Source of the DNA: Kofleriaceae bacterium
GTDB taxonomy: Bacteria; Myxococcota_A; Polyangia; Haliangiales; Haliangiaceae
Assembly (NCBI GenBank): GCA_020633495.1
Contig: JACKDR010000016.1
Location: forward strand, 129,016 to 193,015
Direction of reading: 5' to 3'
Length of the DNA stretch: 64,000 bases
Shown: positions 28,442-37,813 of the stretch, piece after piece
Position numbering within the stretch: the first letter of the stretch is position 1
Layout: every line of letters starts with the position of its first letter
Notes under the pieces: generated by a model
Told to the model about the DNA's origin: nothing
What the model saw: only the letters and a program-made list of their open reading frames with translations
Databases searched by the model: none
Position numbers and translations under genes: made by a program

Positions 28442-30361
28442 ATGGGCGTGCCGCGCTCCACCGCCGCGAAGCGTCCGTCCCGGGCTCGGCCCCGGCCGGC
28501 ATCTCGGACCCCTGCTCGGGCGCCGACCCCGGCGCAGCCGCCGGCGGTGCGCGCCGCCCTCGGCGACGCCGACGCGCTGGCACGGCTCGACGTCGCCGGG
28601 GTCCCCGTGGCGGTGCGCGCCGACGCGGTGGCGGAGCGCGCGTTCCTGGCCGGGCGCCTGCACCGCGACGGCGTGCTCGACGAGGCGCTCGTGGCGGTGC
28701 GCCGGGCCCAGGGGCTGCGCGGCCTGCCGCGGTGGGCCCGCGCCCGGCTCGCCCACGCCGAGGGCTACCTCCTGTACCGGCAGGGCCTCGAGCGCTTGCC
28801 GGTGCGCGTCCTCAACCAGGCCGTCGAGCTGTTCCCGCCCGACCACCGGCTCCGGCCGCGGGTGTTCGACACCCTCGGCCAGTACTTCCAGCACACCGCC
28901 GGCGATCTCGATCGCGCGCGGGCCTACTACGAGCGCGCGTACGCCACCAAGGAGGCGCTGGTCGCGCGCTGGGGCATCGCCGAGATGTGGGAGGACCTGG
29001 CGCTGTCGTCGGGGAGCCTGGGCCGGCTCGAGCTGACCCAGGAGCGGTGGGCCGAGGCCGAGCGGTGGACCCGCGTCGACCTGGCGCTCGAGGAGCAGCA
29101 CGGCGCGGCGGCGCGCCCGGCCGACGACGTCACGGTCACCGCGGCGCAGCGCGACGAGAGCGTGCGGGTGCGCGCGATGCTGCTCGGCCAGCTGGCGCGC
29201 GTCGCCCTGGGCCAGGGCGGGGACGCGGTCGCCGCCGGGGCGCACCTGGCGCAGGCGATGGCGCTGGTGCCGACCGGCTCGTACACCGAGGTGACGCTGT
29301 GGTTCGACTGGGCGCGGGTGGCGCTGGCGCTCGGCGATCGGGTCGAGGCCGAGCGGCGGATCGCGCGCGCCGAGCAGCTGGCCACCGCGGGCGGCTACGA
29401 TCACCTGTCCGGTCACGTCGCGCTGATCCGCGGCCGCATCCTCGGCGACGGCGTGGTCGCGCCGACCGAGTCGCGGTTCGTCCCCGCGGTGGCGGCGCTC
29501 GACACCGCGATGGCCAAGTTCGCGGCGGCGTCGCAGCCGCAGGATCACTGCGAGGCGATCATCGCCAAGGCCGAGCTGCTGGCCCGGGTCGGGCGCGGCG
29601 AGGACGCGCGGCGGCTGGTGCTCGAGCGCGGCATCCCGCTGGCCGAGCGCCACCTGTTCGGCCAGCTGCAGCCGCTGGCCCGGCTCGAGAACCTGCTCGA
29701 GGGCCTGGCGCCCGGCGATCTGGCGCAGGTGCGGGCGCGCCGCATCCGCGGCGGCATCGCCGCCGAGGAGCACACCGGGCGGCTGCGCGGCGAGCGCCGC
29801 ACGATCACGGTGTGGACCTGCGACATCCGCGGCTTCGCCGCCTACTGCGACGCCCACGACGACGCCGAGGTGGTGGCGACCCTCAACCGGTTCTTCCGCG
29901 CCCTCGGCGAGCCGATCCTCGCCGCCGACGGCTTCATCGACAAGTACGTCGGCGACAACATCCTGGCCTACTTCCCGAGCGCGGCGACCGCGGCGGAGGT
30001 CGCGCTCGCCGCCCTCGGCATCGTCGACGAGCTCAACGTCGAGTGGGAGCACCTGCACCACGCGCCGCTGGCGATCGGCGTCGGGGTCGCGACCGGCGAG
30101 GCCATCGTCGGCAGCGTCGGCTTCGCCGGCAAGCTCGAGCACACGATCATCGGCTCGACGGTGAACCTGGCGTGCCGGCTGGTCGGGGTCGCCGGCCCCG
30201 GCGAGATCGCGATCGACGACGCCACCGCGCGGGCGCTGCGCGGCGAGTTCCGCACCGCGCCGTGGGGGCGCACCGGCAAGGTCGAGCTCAAGGGCTTCGG
30301 CCGGGTCAAGGCGTACCAGCTGCGCGGCCGGGTCGAGCCGCGGCGCGGCCGCCGGCGCTGA
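28442..30361 (+). CDS. TPR-class III adenylate/guanylate cyclase
   Basis: 639 residues. Residues 40-445 are helical TPR-like repeats. The C-terminal class III cyclase domain (about 452-620) opens with TITVWTCDIRGFAAYCD, which holds the first metal Asp, and has DKYVGDNILAYFP, which holds the second. VGVATGEAIVGSVG and GSTVNLACRLVG follow, with KVELKGFGRVKAYQLRG at the end. The key metal residues are present, so it should make a cyclic nucleotide, probably cAMP. It has no kinase or membrane segment, so input likely comes through protein binding to the TPRs. ATG 28442 follows an Arg/Pro-rich start. Confidence 0.88.
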   Translation: MGVPRSTAAKRPSRARPRPASRTPARAPTPAQPPAVRAALGDADALARLDVAGVPVAVRADAVAERAFLAGRLHRDGVLDEALVAVRRAQGLRGLPRWARARLAHAEGYLLYRQGLERLPVRVLNQAVELFPPDHRLRPRVFDTLGQYFQHTAGDLDRARAYYERAYATKEALVARWGIAEMWEDLALSSGSLGRLELTQERWAEAERWTRVDLALEEQHGAAARPADDVTVTAAQRDESVRVRAMLLGQLARVALGQGGDAVAAGAHLAQAMALVPTGSYTEVTLWFDWARVALALGDRVEAERRIARAEQLATAGGYDHLSGHVALIRGRILGDGVVAPTESRFVPAVAALDTAMAKFAAASQPQDHCEAIIAKAELLARVGRGEDARRLVLERGIPLAERHLFGQLQPLARLENLLEGLAPGDLAQVRARRIRGGIAAEEHTGRLRGERRTITVWTCDIRGFAAYCDAHDDAEVVATLNRFFRALGEPILAADGFIDKYVGDNILAYFPSAATAAEVALAALGIVDELNVEWEHLHHAPLAIGVGVATGEAIVGSVGFAGKLEHTIIGSTVNLACRLVGVAGPGEIAIDDATARALRGEFRTAPWGRTGKVELKGFGRVKAYQLRGRVEPRRGRRR

Positions 30362-30407
30362 CGGCGCCGGCTGGACATCGCCGGCACGGCGGGCGACGCT
30401 CGTCGCG

Positions 30408-31637
30408 ATGAGGTGGATCGCGTCGTGGGCGCTCGTGGTCGGCACGCTGGGGTGCGGGACGTCGTCGTCGGGGCACGGCCCCGGCGGCCCGGCGATGGCG
30501 CTGGTGGACGGCCCCGGCGCGTTCGAGGTCGAGGGCGTGGCGTCGGCGGCGGCGCCGGGCGCGCTGCGCACCGAGTTCTCGGTGTCGCCGCCGCTCGAGG
30601 AGTGTCTGGCGGCCAGGCCTGCGGTGACGGAGGAGCGGCTCGCGGAGCTGACCGAGGCGTGCGAGCGCGGCGGCGAAGAGTGCGCCTGGCTCGAGCTCGC
30701 TCGGGTTCGCGCCGCGGCGCCGGATCTGCGCCGCGTCGCCGAGGGCTTCGCCCAGGCGTGTGGGTACGCGCCAAGGCTCGATCCGTGCTGCGGCGGAGTG
30801 CACACGCTGCGGCTGCCGCGCGAGCCCCCGTTCGAGGTCGCCGGGCCCGACGCGCGCTGTCGCGGCGGCGAGTGCGCCTACGTCCCGATCGCCGACGTCC
30901 GCGGCGGCGACGCCGCGGTGGCGGCGTGGCAGGCGCGCGCCGAAGCGGCGCGGCCCGACGACGACGGCGCGGTGATCCTCCACGTGGTCGACGCCGACGA
31001 CGGCACCGAGGGGCTGGCGACGTGCCGGGTCGCGATCGTGGGCGCGGCGGTCGGGCCGCCGACCTCGTGCACCGTGCTGGCCGCTGGCGCGGACGACGCG
31101 GTCCGAGTGCGGGTGCGCGTGCTCGACGTGATCGAGTGGGGCGACCCCGACGCCGCTGGCTTCCACGGCGGGATGGCCCCGCCGCCGTCGCCGGATCTGA
31201 GCTTCGTGCTCGACGTCGGCGGCGACGACGCGGTGCCAGCGGCGGTGGCGGCGGCGCTCGAGGCCGCGCCGTGGCGCCTCGCCGTCGATACCCGCGCGTT
31301 CGCCGGCGGGGACTGGGCGCGGGTCGAGGCGGTGGCCGCCGCGCGGCCCAGCGCGGTGGTCCGCGATGCCCACGAGCGCGTCGCCCTCGACGTCGGCCTG
31401 CGCGCGGTCGACGACGGCGCCCACCTCGAGGTCGAGGTCCGGCCGACCAGCTACCTGAGCCGCGACGGCGGCCGCCACTGGCGGGTCGCGAGCGAGGCCG
31501 AGCGCGCCACCTACGTCACCGAGCTGGCGCGGACGCTGACCCGCGCGCTGGCGCCGTGGTGCGCCGCCGGCTTCGCCAGCGAGAGCTGGCCGGAGGGCGG
31601 CGGCATGGTCACGCGCTACACCTGCCAGGGTCGGTAG
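30408..31637 (+). CDS. lipoprotein, unknown function
   Basis: 409 residues with a lipoprotein signal (SWALVVGTLGC, cysteine about residue 16) and a Gly/Ser tether. A Cys-rich helical part (about 65-130, six Cys including a CC pair) precedes a mixed alpha/beta half (about 150-409). The C-terminal 120 residues (EVEVRPTSYLSRDGGRHWRV and a final helix ending in APWCAAGF) resemble in layout the last part of the lipoprotein encoded at 36120-37310. It is convergent with the STAND gene, with one base between stops. No family is recognised. Confidence 0.75.
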   Translation: MRWIASWALVVGTLGCGTSSSGHGPGGPAMALVDGPGAFEVEGVASAAAPGALRTEFSVSPPLEECLAARPAVTEERLAELTEACERGGEECAWLELARVRAAAPDLRRVAEGFAQACGYAPRLDPCCGGVHTLRLPREPPFEVAGPDARCRGGECAYVPIADVRGGDAAVAAWQARAEAARPDDDGAVILHVVDADDGTEGLATCRVAIVGAAVGPPTSCTVLAAGADDAVRVRVRVLDVIEWGDPDAAGFHGGMAPPPSPDLSFVLDVGGDDAVPAAVAAALEAAPWRLAVDTRAFAGGDWARVEAVAAARPSAVVRDAHERVALDVGLRAVDDGAHLEVEVRPTSYLSRDGGRHWRVASEAERATYVTELARTLTRALAPWCAAGFASESWPEGGGMVTRYTCQGR

Positions 31638-31638
31638 G

Positions 31639-33075
31639 CTAGGGGACGCGCTCGACCGCCAGGAACGGGCGGGCGAGGTCGTCGAGCTGCCAGGCGCCGG
31701 CGGCGTCGAGCCAGGCGTCGAAGCGCGCGGCGTCGGGGCCGAGCGGCTCGCCGAGCGGCCACGCGATCGCGCCGCCGGGGCCGCACGCGACCACCCGCTG
31801 CAGGTCGGCGGTCGCGGCGATCCACTCGACGGGCCCGCCGCCGTCGAGCCGGACGTGCTCGCCGCCGTCGGGCGCCCACAGCGTCAGCGTGCCGTCGGCG
31901 GCGCCGGCGATCACGTAGCCGCGGGCGTCGCCGACGTCCTCGATGTCGGCGGCCAGATCGAGCACGCCGTCGGGGCGCCCGTCGCGGGTGAAGCGGCGCA
32001 GCGTGCCGTCGAGCCCGCCGGTCACGATCGCGCCGTCCGCGGTCACGGCGACGACGTGGGCGACGGCGCCGTCGTCGCCCAGCGCGGTGGCCGCGCCGTC
32101 GTCGCGGACCAGCCGCGGCGCCGCGCCGCGGGACGCGACGACGACGCCGTCGCCGGTCGCGTCGAGATCGACGACGTCGGCGCGCGCGGCCTCGCCCTGG
32201 ACGACGCGGCGCGAGGTCCCGAGATCCATGGCCAGGCGATCGACGGCGCCGTCGCGCCGCGCCACGTAGACCGCAGCGCCGTCGCGGCTGACCGCGACGC
32301 GCACGGCGCCGCCGCTCGCGCGGCCGAGCTCGCGCGGTCGGTCCGCGGCGAGCCCGTAGGCCACGACCGCGTCGCGGGTCGCGACGTACGCGGTGGCGCG
32401 GTCAGGCGCGAGCGCGACGTCGACGATCTCGCCGGCGACCGGCGTGACGGCGTCGCCCCAGGCGAGGCCGGCGCGGGTGACCCACAGCGGACGATCGGCG
32501 GCCCACGCCACCGCGACGGCGCTGGCGTCGAGGGTGGCGCGGCTGGCGACGCCGTCGGCCGCGATCGTGACCGCGTCGCGACCGCTGGCGATCGCGGCGG
32601 CGCCGCTCGCCGCCAGCGCGATCCGGTCGCAGCGGGCCTCGACCAGCGGGACCGCGGCCGGGCGGTGGACCGTGGCGACGTCCCACACCCGCAGCTCCGG
32701 GCCGTCGGTGGTGACGATCCGGGCGCCGGCGTCGTCGACGGCGAATGGCGCGCCGGCGGCGACCGCGGGGCTGATCCCGACGTCGGCGATCGGGGCGGCG
32801 TCGCCGGCCGCGAGCGCGGCGCGGTCGTACGCCTGCAGCCGCGCGCCGGTCACGACGACGACGGCCTCCGGGCGCGCCTCGACGCGCGCCAGATCGGGGA
32901 CCGGCGTGATCGCGGTGGCGCCGGCGTCGCGCAGCGCCAGCGCCACCGAGGTGGCGATCACCGCGTCGCCGGTCGGCGCCGCGACGCCGGCGAGCTCGCC
33001 GTCCACCGCGACGCGGTCGACGGCGGCGCCGGTGGCGGCGTCGTAGGTCGTGACCGTGTCGCCGACCGCGACCAC
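31639..33075 (-). CDS. propeller part of the STAND protein, beyond an in-frame TGA
   Basis: 478 residues from a GTG at 33075, in exactly the same frame as the STAND gene upstream and separated from it by one TGA (33142-33144). The frame is open and protein-like from the TGA onward (ATPALDAPPRVALSDDGARL). The content is WD40-like blades, for example AYVATRDAVVAYGLAADRPRELG and TGGLDGTLRRFTRDGRPDGVLD, completing the propeller that begins before the stop. Either this is the end of one 1494-codon gene interrupted by a nonsense codon or error, or the two are read as separate subunits. It lacks a clear ribosome binding site of its own. Confidence 0.6.
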   Translation of the reverse strand: MVAVGDTVTTYDAATGAAVDRVAVDGELAGVAAPTGDAVIATSVALALRDAGATAITPVPDLARVEARPEAVVVVTGARLQAYDRAALAAGDAAPIADVGISPAVAAGAPFAVDDAGARIVTTDGPELRVWDVATVHRPAAVPLVEARCDRIALAASGAAAIASGRDAVTIAADGVASRATLDASAVAVAWAADRPLWVTRAGLAWGDAVTPVAGEIVDVALAPDRATAYVATRDAVVAYGLAADRPRELGRASGGAVRVAVSRDGAAVYVARRDGAVDRLAMDLGTSRRVVQGEAARADVVDLDATGDGVVVASRGAAPRLVRDDGAATALGDDGAVAHVVAVTADGAIVTGGLDGTLRRFTRDGRPDGVLDLAADIEDVGDARGYVIAGAADGTLTLWAPDGGEHVRLDGGGPVEWIAATADLQRVVACGPGGAIAWPLGEPLGPDAARFDAWLDAAGAWQLDDLARPFLAVERVP

Positions 33076-33141
33076 GAGGCGCGCGCCGTCGTCGGACAGC
33101 GCGACGCGCGGCGGGGCGTCGAGCGCCGGCGTCGCGATCGT

Positions 33142-36123
33142 TCAGGGCGGCGCCGGCGCCACGGTGACCACGACGCCGGCGTCGGGCGACCACGACGCGA
33201 CCGCGTCGCCGTGCCGGGCGATCGCGATCGCGGCCCGGGCGGCCAGGTGGCTGGCGACCAGGCGCAGGTCGTCGTGCGTCGCGTCGCCCGCGAGCAGGAC
33301 GTCGGCGCCGCGCACCACGAAGCGGCCGTCGCTCGACGCGGTCAGCCCAGGCGACGCGGCGGGGCCGCCCGCGAGCCGGCGCGGCGCCGCGCCGTCACGC
33401 CACCGCCACACCGCGCCCGCGCCGTCGACGGCGATCAGCCAGTCGCCGTGCGGCCCGGTCGCGATCCCCCACCGGCCGTCGACGCCGACCAGGCGCTGGA
33501 CGCGGCGGGCGCCGAGCTGCCAGCGCTCGACCGCGCCGGTGCGCGCGACGGTGAAGGCGACCTCGCCGTCGCCGCTGAGCGCGACCTGGTCGATCGCGCC
33601 GGCCGGGTCGTGGAAGATCGCGGTCGCGACGCCGGCCCGGGTCGCGGCCAGCGCCAGCAGCCAGCTCGCCGGCCGGCGTCGCGCCGCCGGGCTCAGCGTG
33701 GCGAGCGTGGCCAGCGCCGCGGTCGCGTCGTGATCGACGATCGCGGCGGCGCGCAGCCGGATCATGTCGTCGGCGCGCGTCGCCAGCTCGGCGCCGCGGT
33801 CCTCGGCCAGGGTCGCGGCGACGCGCGCGGCGCGCTCGGCGCTGCGCGCGTGCCGGCGCTGGCGGTCGGCGAGGAGGCCGCCGATCGACGCCGCCGCGGC
33901 AAGCGCAGCCAGCAGGGCGATCGCCGCCCGGCGGACCCGCTGGCGACGGCGGGCCCGGTGCCGCGACGCCGCGACGAACGCGCCCCCGGCTCCCGACAGC
34001 TCGCCGGCGCCGGCCAGCGCCGCGCCGTCGTCGAGCAGCGCGCCGGGATCGAGCAGGCGGTCGACCGGGCGGCCGTCGTGGTCCCATCCCCGCGCCAGCT
34101 CGTCGAGGCGGCCGCGGGCGCGGCCGCGGCGACCTTCGTCGTCGAGCCACCCGGCGAGCCGGTCCCAGCGCCGGATCAACGCCTCGTGGACCAGCTCGAT
34201 CGTGGCGGCGCCGCCGGCCTCCTCGCGGCTCGCCAGCAGGCGCGCGTCGAGCAGCCGATCGATCACCGCGGCGGCGTCGTCGCCCAGCGCGTCCAGCGTG
34301 GCGCGTGGCACGACCGCGCGGGTGCGTTCGCTGGTCACCAGCCGCAGCAGCGCGCGCCGCGCCGCGGTCTGCTGGCCGGGCGTGAGCCGGCCGAACACGC
34401 CCTCGGCGTGGCTGGCGAGCGCGCCCTCGACGCCGCCGAGCGCGCGGTACGCGGCGGTGGTCAGGCGCCGCGTCGACGGATCGCGGCGGTCCCACAGCGC
34501 GTCGGCGCAGAACTGCAGCAGCGGCAGCGCGCCGGCGCTGTGGCTGACCGCCGCCACCATCTCGTCGACCAGGCCGTCGTCGAAGGCGTGGCCGAACGCG
34601 GTGGCCGGCCCGACCAGGGCCTCCCACAGCGCCGGCTCGCCCGGCGTCGTCACGACCTCGACCTCGCGGGCGGCGAGCCGCAGCTCGGGCAGCGACGCCA
34701 GGCGCGCGAACAGCTCCTCGCGCACGATGACGACGGCCCGGCTGATCAGGCCGTCGCCGGCGAGGCTCGCGATCGCGGCGGCGGCACGGGCGCGTCGTCC
34801 CGGGTCGTCGCACAGCGTGAGCAGCTCCTCGGCCTGGTCGACGACGACCACCACCAGCGGCGTGGCGCCGTCGTGGGCGCGGGCGCGCCAGCGTCGATCG
34901 AGCCACCGGCCCAGCTGATCGGGGCGCTCCGCCAGCAGCGACAGGATCGCGTCGTCCAGCGTCGGCTCGTCGAGCAGGTCGGCGAGGCGCCGGGCCAGGG
35001 CGTGCTCGGGGTCGGGGCCCGGGCGCAGCTCGACGGCCGCGGCGTCGGCCAGCCGCGGCAGCACGCCGGCCGCGACCAGCGAGCTCTTGCCGGCGCCGCT
35101 GGCGCCGGTGACGCAGACCAGGCCGGCGCCGCGGATGCGGTTGGCGAGCGCCTCGGCCTCGCGGTCGCGGCCGTGGAAGACCGCGGCGTGGCGGCGCTCG
35201 AACCGCGCCAGGCCGCGGAACGGGCGGTCGACGCCGGGCGGCCCCTCGACGTCGCCGGCGTCGCCGCGGCCCAGCGCCGCCTCGATCGCGCCCGCCAGGT
35301 CGCGGTCGCGCAGCTCGGCCAGCGACGGCAGCGCGACCAGCACCGCGCTGCCGCGGCGCACGTGATCGAGGACGAACAGCTCCTCGGTGGCGCCGTCGCG
35401 CGGTCGGCGGTGGAGGACCACCGGGTGCAGGCGCAGCCGCGGGCGGCCGTCGCCGTCGACCAGGACGACCTCGCCGGCCGGCGCCGCCTCGGCGAGCCGG
35501 AGCCGGGCCCAGCGACCGCGCGCCGGGGTGTCGCCGGCGAGCGACCAGGCGTCGCGGCCGTCGGTCGAGGTTCGCGGGCACGCCAGCCGGTGCGCGCGCC
35601 ACAGCGGCTCGGCGGCGCGCAGCAGGCGCTCGAGCTGCGGCACGCGCCGCGCCAGCAGCTCGTCGAGCTGGTCGGCGTCGCCGGTCGGTCCGTGGGCCAC
35701 GGTCTCGCTCTTGCGCATGACCAGCAGCTCGTCGATCAGGCGCGCGTGGTCGCGATCGCGGACCAGCGCGACCAGCGCGGCGACCGGGTGGCCGTCGCGA
35801 TCGGCCCACGGCCGGATCAGCTCGCGCAGCAGCCCCGCCCACTCGCCGTCGGTGAGCGCCTGCCGGCACAGCTTGGCGAGCAGGCGGCACGCCTCGTCGG
35901 TGTCGCCGCCGGGCGGCGCGCCGGTGGCGACGCGCCCGGCCACCGCGATCGCGGCGAGCGTCCGCAGGTGGGCGCGGAACACCTCGACCACCCGGTCCCG
36001 GCGCTCGTGCGCGGTGTCGGCGTGAGCGAGGGCGACCACCGCGTCGGCGATCGGCAGCGGGTACCAGGTCGTGGCGGCGTCGGCCAGCTCGGCGCCGAGC
36101 TCGCCGCGGGGCGCCTCGCTCAC
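33142..36123 (-). CDS. HEPN-like/STAND ATPase with WD40-like repeats
   Basis: 993 residues from GTG at 36123, which overlaps the stop of the lipoprotein gene upstream (GTGA). The N-terminal domain (about 1-280) has RKSETVAH near residue 143, fitting the HEPN RNase motif R-x4-6-H, and begins with the YPLPIADAVVAL segment often seen before such domains. A novel-STAND ATPase follows: Walker A GASGAGKSS (about 341), Walker B VVVVVDQAEELL (about 436), and helical parts ending near 690. Next come a membrane-like helix (about 720-740) and the first propeller blades. Proteins of this plan act as switch receptors, some in antiphage or cell-death roles. The role here is inferred. Confidence 0.8.
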   Translation of the reverse strand: MSEAPRGELGAELADAATTWYPLPIADAVVALAHADTAHERRDRVVEVFRAHLRTLAAIAVAGRVATGAPPGGDTDEACRLLAKLCRQALTDGEWAGLLRELIRPWADRDGHPVAALVALVRDRDHARLIDELLVMRKSETVAHGPTGDADQLDELLARRVPQLERLLRAAEPLWRAHRLACPRTSTDGRDAWSLAGDTPARGRWARLRLAEAAPAGEVVLVDGDGRPRLRLHPVVLHRRPRDGATEELFVLDHVRRGSAVLVALPSLAELRDRDLAGAIEAALGRGDAGDVEGPPGVDRPFRGLARFERRHAAVFHGRDREAEALANRIRGAGLVCVTGASGAGKSSLVAAGVLPRLADAAAVELRPGPDPEHALARRLADLLDEPTLDDAILSLLAERPDQLGRWLDRRWRARAHDGATPLVVVVVDQAEELLTLCDDPGRRARAAAAIASLAGDGLISRAVVIVREELFARLASLPELRLAAREVEVVTTPGEPALWEALVGPATAFGHAFDDGLVDEMVAAVSHSAGALPLLQFCADALWDRRDPSTRRLTTAAYRALGGVEGALASHAEGVFGRLTPGQQTAARRALLRLVTSERTRAVVPRATLDALGDDAAAVIDRLLDARLLASREEAGGAATIELVHEALIRRWDRLAGWLDDEGRRGRARGRLDELARGWDHDGRPVDRLLDPGALLDDGAALAGAGELSGAGGAFVAASRHRARRRQRVRRAAIALLAALAAAASIGGLLADRQRRHARSAERAARVAATLAEDRGAELATRADDMIRLRAAAIVDHDATAALATLATLSPAARRRPASWLLALAATRAGVATAIFHDPAGAIDQVALSGDGEVAFTVARTGAVERWQLGARRVQRLVGVDGRWGIATGPHGDWLIAVDGAGAVWRWRDGAAPRRLAGGPAASPGLTASSDGRFVVRGADVLLAGDATHDDLRLVASHLAARAAIAIARHGDAVASWSPDAGVVVTVAPAPP

Positions 36124-37310
36124 CGGCGCGACGCCCCGGCCGCCGCGGCGGTCACGCACGCGGCGCAGTCGGCCTCGAGGATGCGGACGACCGCGGCGGC
36201 GAGCTCGGCGCGCCAGCGATCCTCGTCGGCCTGGGCCGGCCGCCGCCAGGCGTTGCGGCGCGAGCCCCGGACGTACAGCGTGAGGCGCTGGTCGACCACG
36301 ACGCCCTCGGCGCGGTCGTCGAGGCGCAGGCCGATCGCGACGTCGACGGTCTCGTCCTGGCCGGGGAGCACGGGCGAGCGTCGCGCCGCCGCGGTCCCGG
36401 CGATCACCATCTCCGGCGCCATCTCGGGGCTGTCGTCGATGTCGACGTCGAGCCCGAACGGCGCGGCCCGCAGGGCCTCGGCCACCCGCGCCGCGACCCG
36501 GGTCAGCTGCTTGCCGAGATCGCTGTCGGCGCCGACGATCGCGATCGGCGTGGCGCGTCCCAGCGACGCGTACTGGCCGCGCGACGCCTCGTAGCGGACG
36601 TCGGCGTCGGTCATCGCCAGCAGGTAGCTGCGGTCGCCGTGCTGCGCCGAGTAGGGGACGCAGGCGGTCGGGGCGCCGCCGTGGCGGACCCAGCAGTACG
36701 CGGTGCCGGTGGTGCCGTCGGGCGCGACCGTCCGGACCCGCACGCGGCATCGCGCGCAGGTCGGGTCGATCGTGGTGTCCTCGTAGGCCATCCACTCGAG
36801 CCGCTCGACGCCGCCCTCGACCTGGTCGGCCGGGACCAGGGTGCAGCGCGGTGTGATCCGCGCGAGCGGGGTGCGGCGATCGGTCGGGGGCGGGTCGCCA
36901 GGCTCGGCGGTGGCGACGAGCTCCTGGTCGCACAGGTCGAGCCATCGCCCGTCGTCGGAGGTCGGGCTGTACGCGGCGGCCAGGACCACGTGGGTGGCGT
37001 CGACCCTGGGGAAGGCCTCGCCGGTGCGCGCCCTCAGGATCGCGTCGGCGGGCACCGCGAGGTCGCGGCCGCGCGCCGCGACCACCTGCTGCCAGCGCGC
37101 CTCGATCGCGTCCACGGTCGCGTCGTCGCCGAGCTCGAGGATCGGGCCGCCGGCGTCGTCGGTGGCGGCGCCGTCGCCCACGGCCGGCGCCGGCGTCGGC
37201 GCCGCCGCCGGCGCGCTCGACGATCCGCAGGCCGCGACCAGCATGGCGGGCAGCGCGAGGATCGCCGCGCGGCCTCGGCGGCAGGACGCATGTCGAGCCA
37301 GGCTCCCCAC
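36120..37310 (-). CDS. lipoprotein, partner of STAND gene
   Basis: 396 residues from GTG at 37310, chosen because it gives a full lipoprotein signal (Arg-rich start, ILALPAMLVAAC, cysteine about residue 30) followed by an Ala/Pro tether. The mature part has two CxxC-like pairs (TCARCRVRV near 215, DCAACV near 385) and an alternating strand pattern, without an enzyme motif I recognise. Its stop overlaps the start of the STAND gene, so the two are co-translated. An envelope-exposed lipoprotein tied to a membrane STAND receptor suggests sensing at the envelope, which is inference. Confidence 0.75.
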   Translation of the reverse strand: MGSLARHASCRRGRAAILALPAMLVAACGSSSAPAAAPTPAPAVGDGAATDDAGGPILELGDDATVDAIEARWQQVVAARGRDLAVPADAILRARTGEAFPRVDATHVVLAAAYSPTSDDGRWLDLCDQELVATAEPGDPPPTDRRTPLARITPRCTLVPADQVEGGVERLEWMAYEDTTIDPTCARCRVRVRTVAPDGTTGTAYCWVRHGGAPTACVPYSAQHGDRSYLLAMTDADVRYEASRGQYASLGRATPIAIVGADSDLGKQLTRVAARVAEALRAAPFGLDVDIDDSPEMAPEMVIAGTAAARRSPVLPGQDETVDVAIGLRLDDRAEGVVVDQRLTLYVRGSRRNAWRRPAQADEDRWRAELAAAVVRILEADCAACVTAAAAGASRR

Positions 37311-37433
37311 GGATCCCCATGGTAGGGCGAGGCGCCGGCGGCGTCGAGCGCCCGCGGCGGTCACCCGCCGCCGACCCGCGCGAGGCGCCCGCCAGGGCGT
37401 GAACCGCGGCGCGGAACGTGCGAGACGTTGGCC

Positions 37434-37787
37434 ATGCGCTCGTGGTCGTTCCGGTCCCGGACCTTCTGGATCATGCCGGTCGTGCTGCTGGTCGTGGTCC
37501 TGCTCGAGGAGGTCACGACCTACAAGGTCCGCCAGCACGTCCACCCGCTGTACCCGCGGGTCGCGATCATCATGGCGCTCAACGCGTTCGTGTTCGTCGT
37601 CGGCGCCGGCTGGGTGGCGCCGTGGCTGCGCGATCTGCTGGCGACCGCCCGCAAGGGCACCAAGCAGACCGCGGGGCACCTGGGGCTGTGGCTGTTCTAC
37701 GCGCTGGCCTACGGGGCGCTGTTCTACGCGTTCGTGGTGCTCGAGCGCCGCGGCCCCGCCGGCCTGCTGCCGCCGTCGCTGCGGTGA
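37434..37787 (+). CDS. small membrane protein, unknown
   Basis: 117 residues with three hydrophobic segments: IMPVVLLVVVLLEEV (about 11-27), AIIMALNAFVFVVGAGWVA (about 44-62) and LWLFYALAYGALFYAFVVL (about 82-101). The loops carry Arg and Lys. There is no recognised family. It is convergent with the methyltransferase gene, 26 bases apart. ATG 37434 was preferred to upstream options because it begins just before the first helix. Confidence 0.65.
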   Translation: MRSWSFRSRTFWIMPVVLLVVVLLEEVTTYKVRQHVHPLYPRVAIIMALNAFVFVVGAGWVAPWLRDLLATARKGTKQTAGHLGLWLFYALAYGALFYAFVVLERRGPAGLLPPSLR

Positions 37788-37813
37788 GCGCGGCGGCGCG
37801 CGGTCGTCCCCGC

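Noticed and set aside
31855..36594. A 1579-codon rightward open frame
   Set aside because: It is fully antisense to the STAND gene, whose frame has conserved motifs. Its composition (Arg, Gly, Ala, Asp repeats) is that of a shadow frame.
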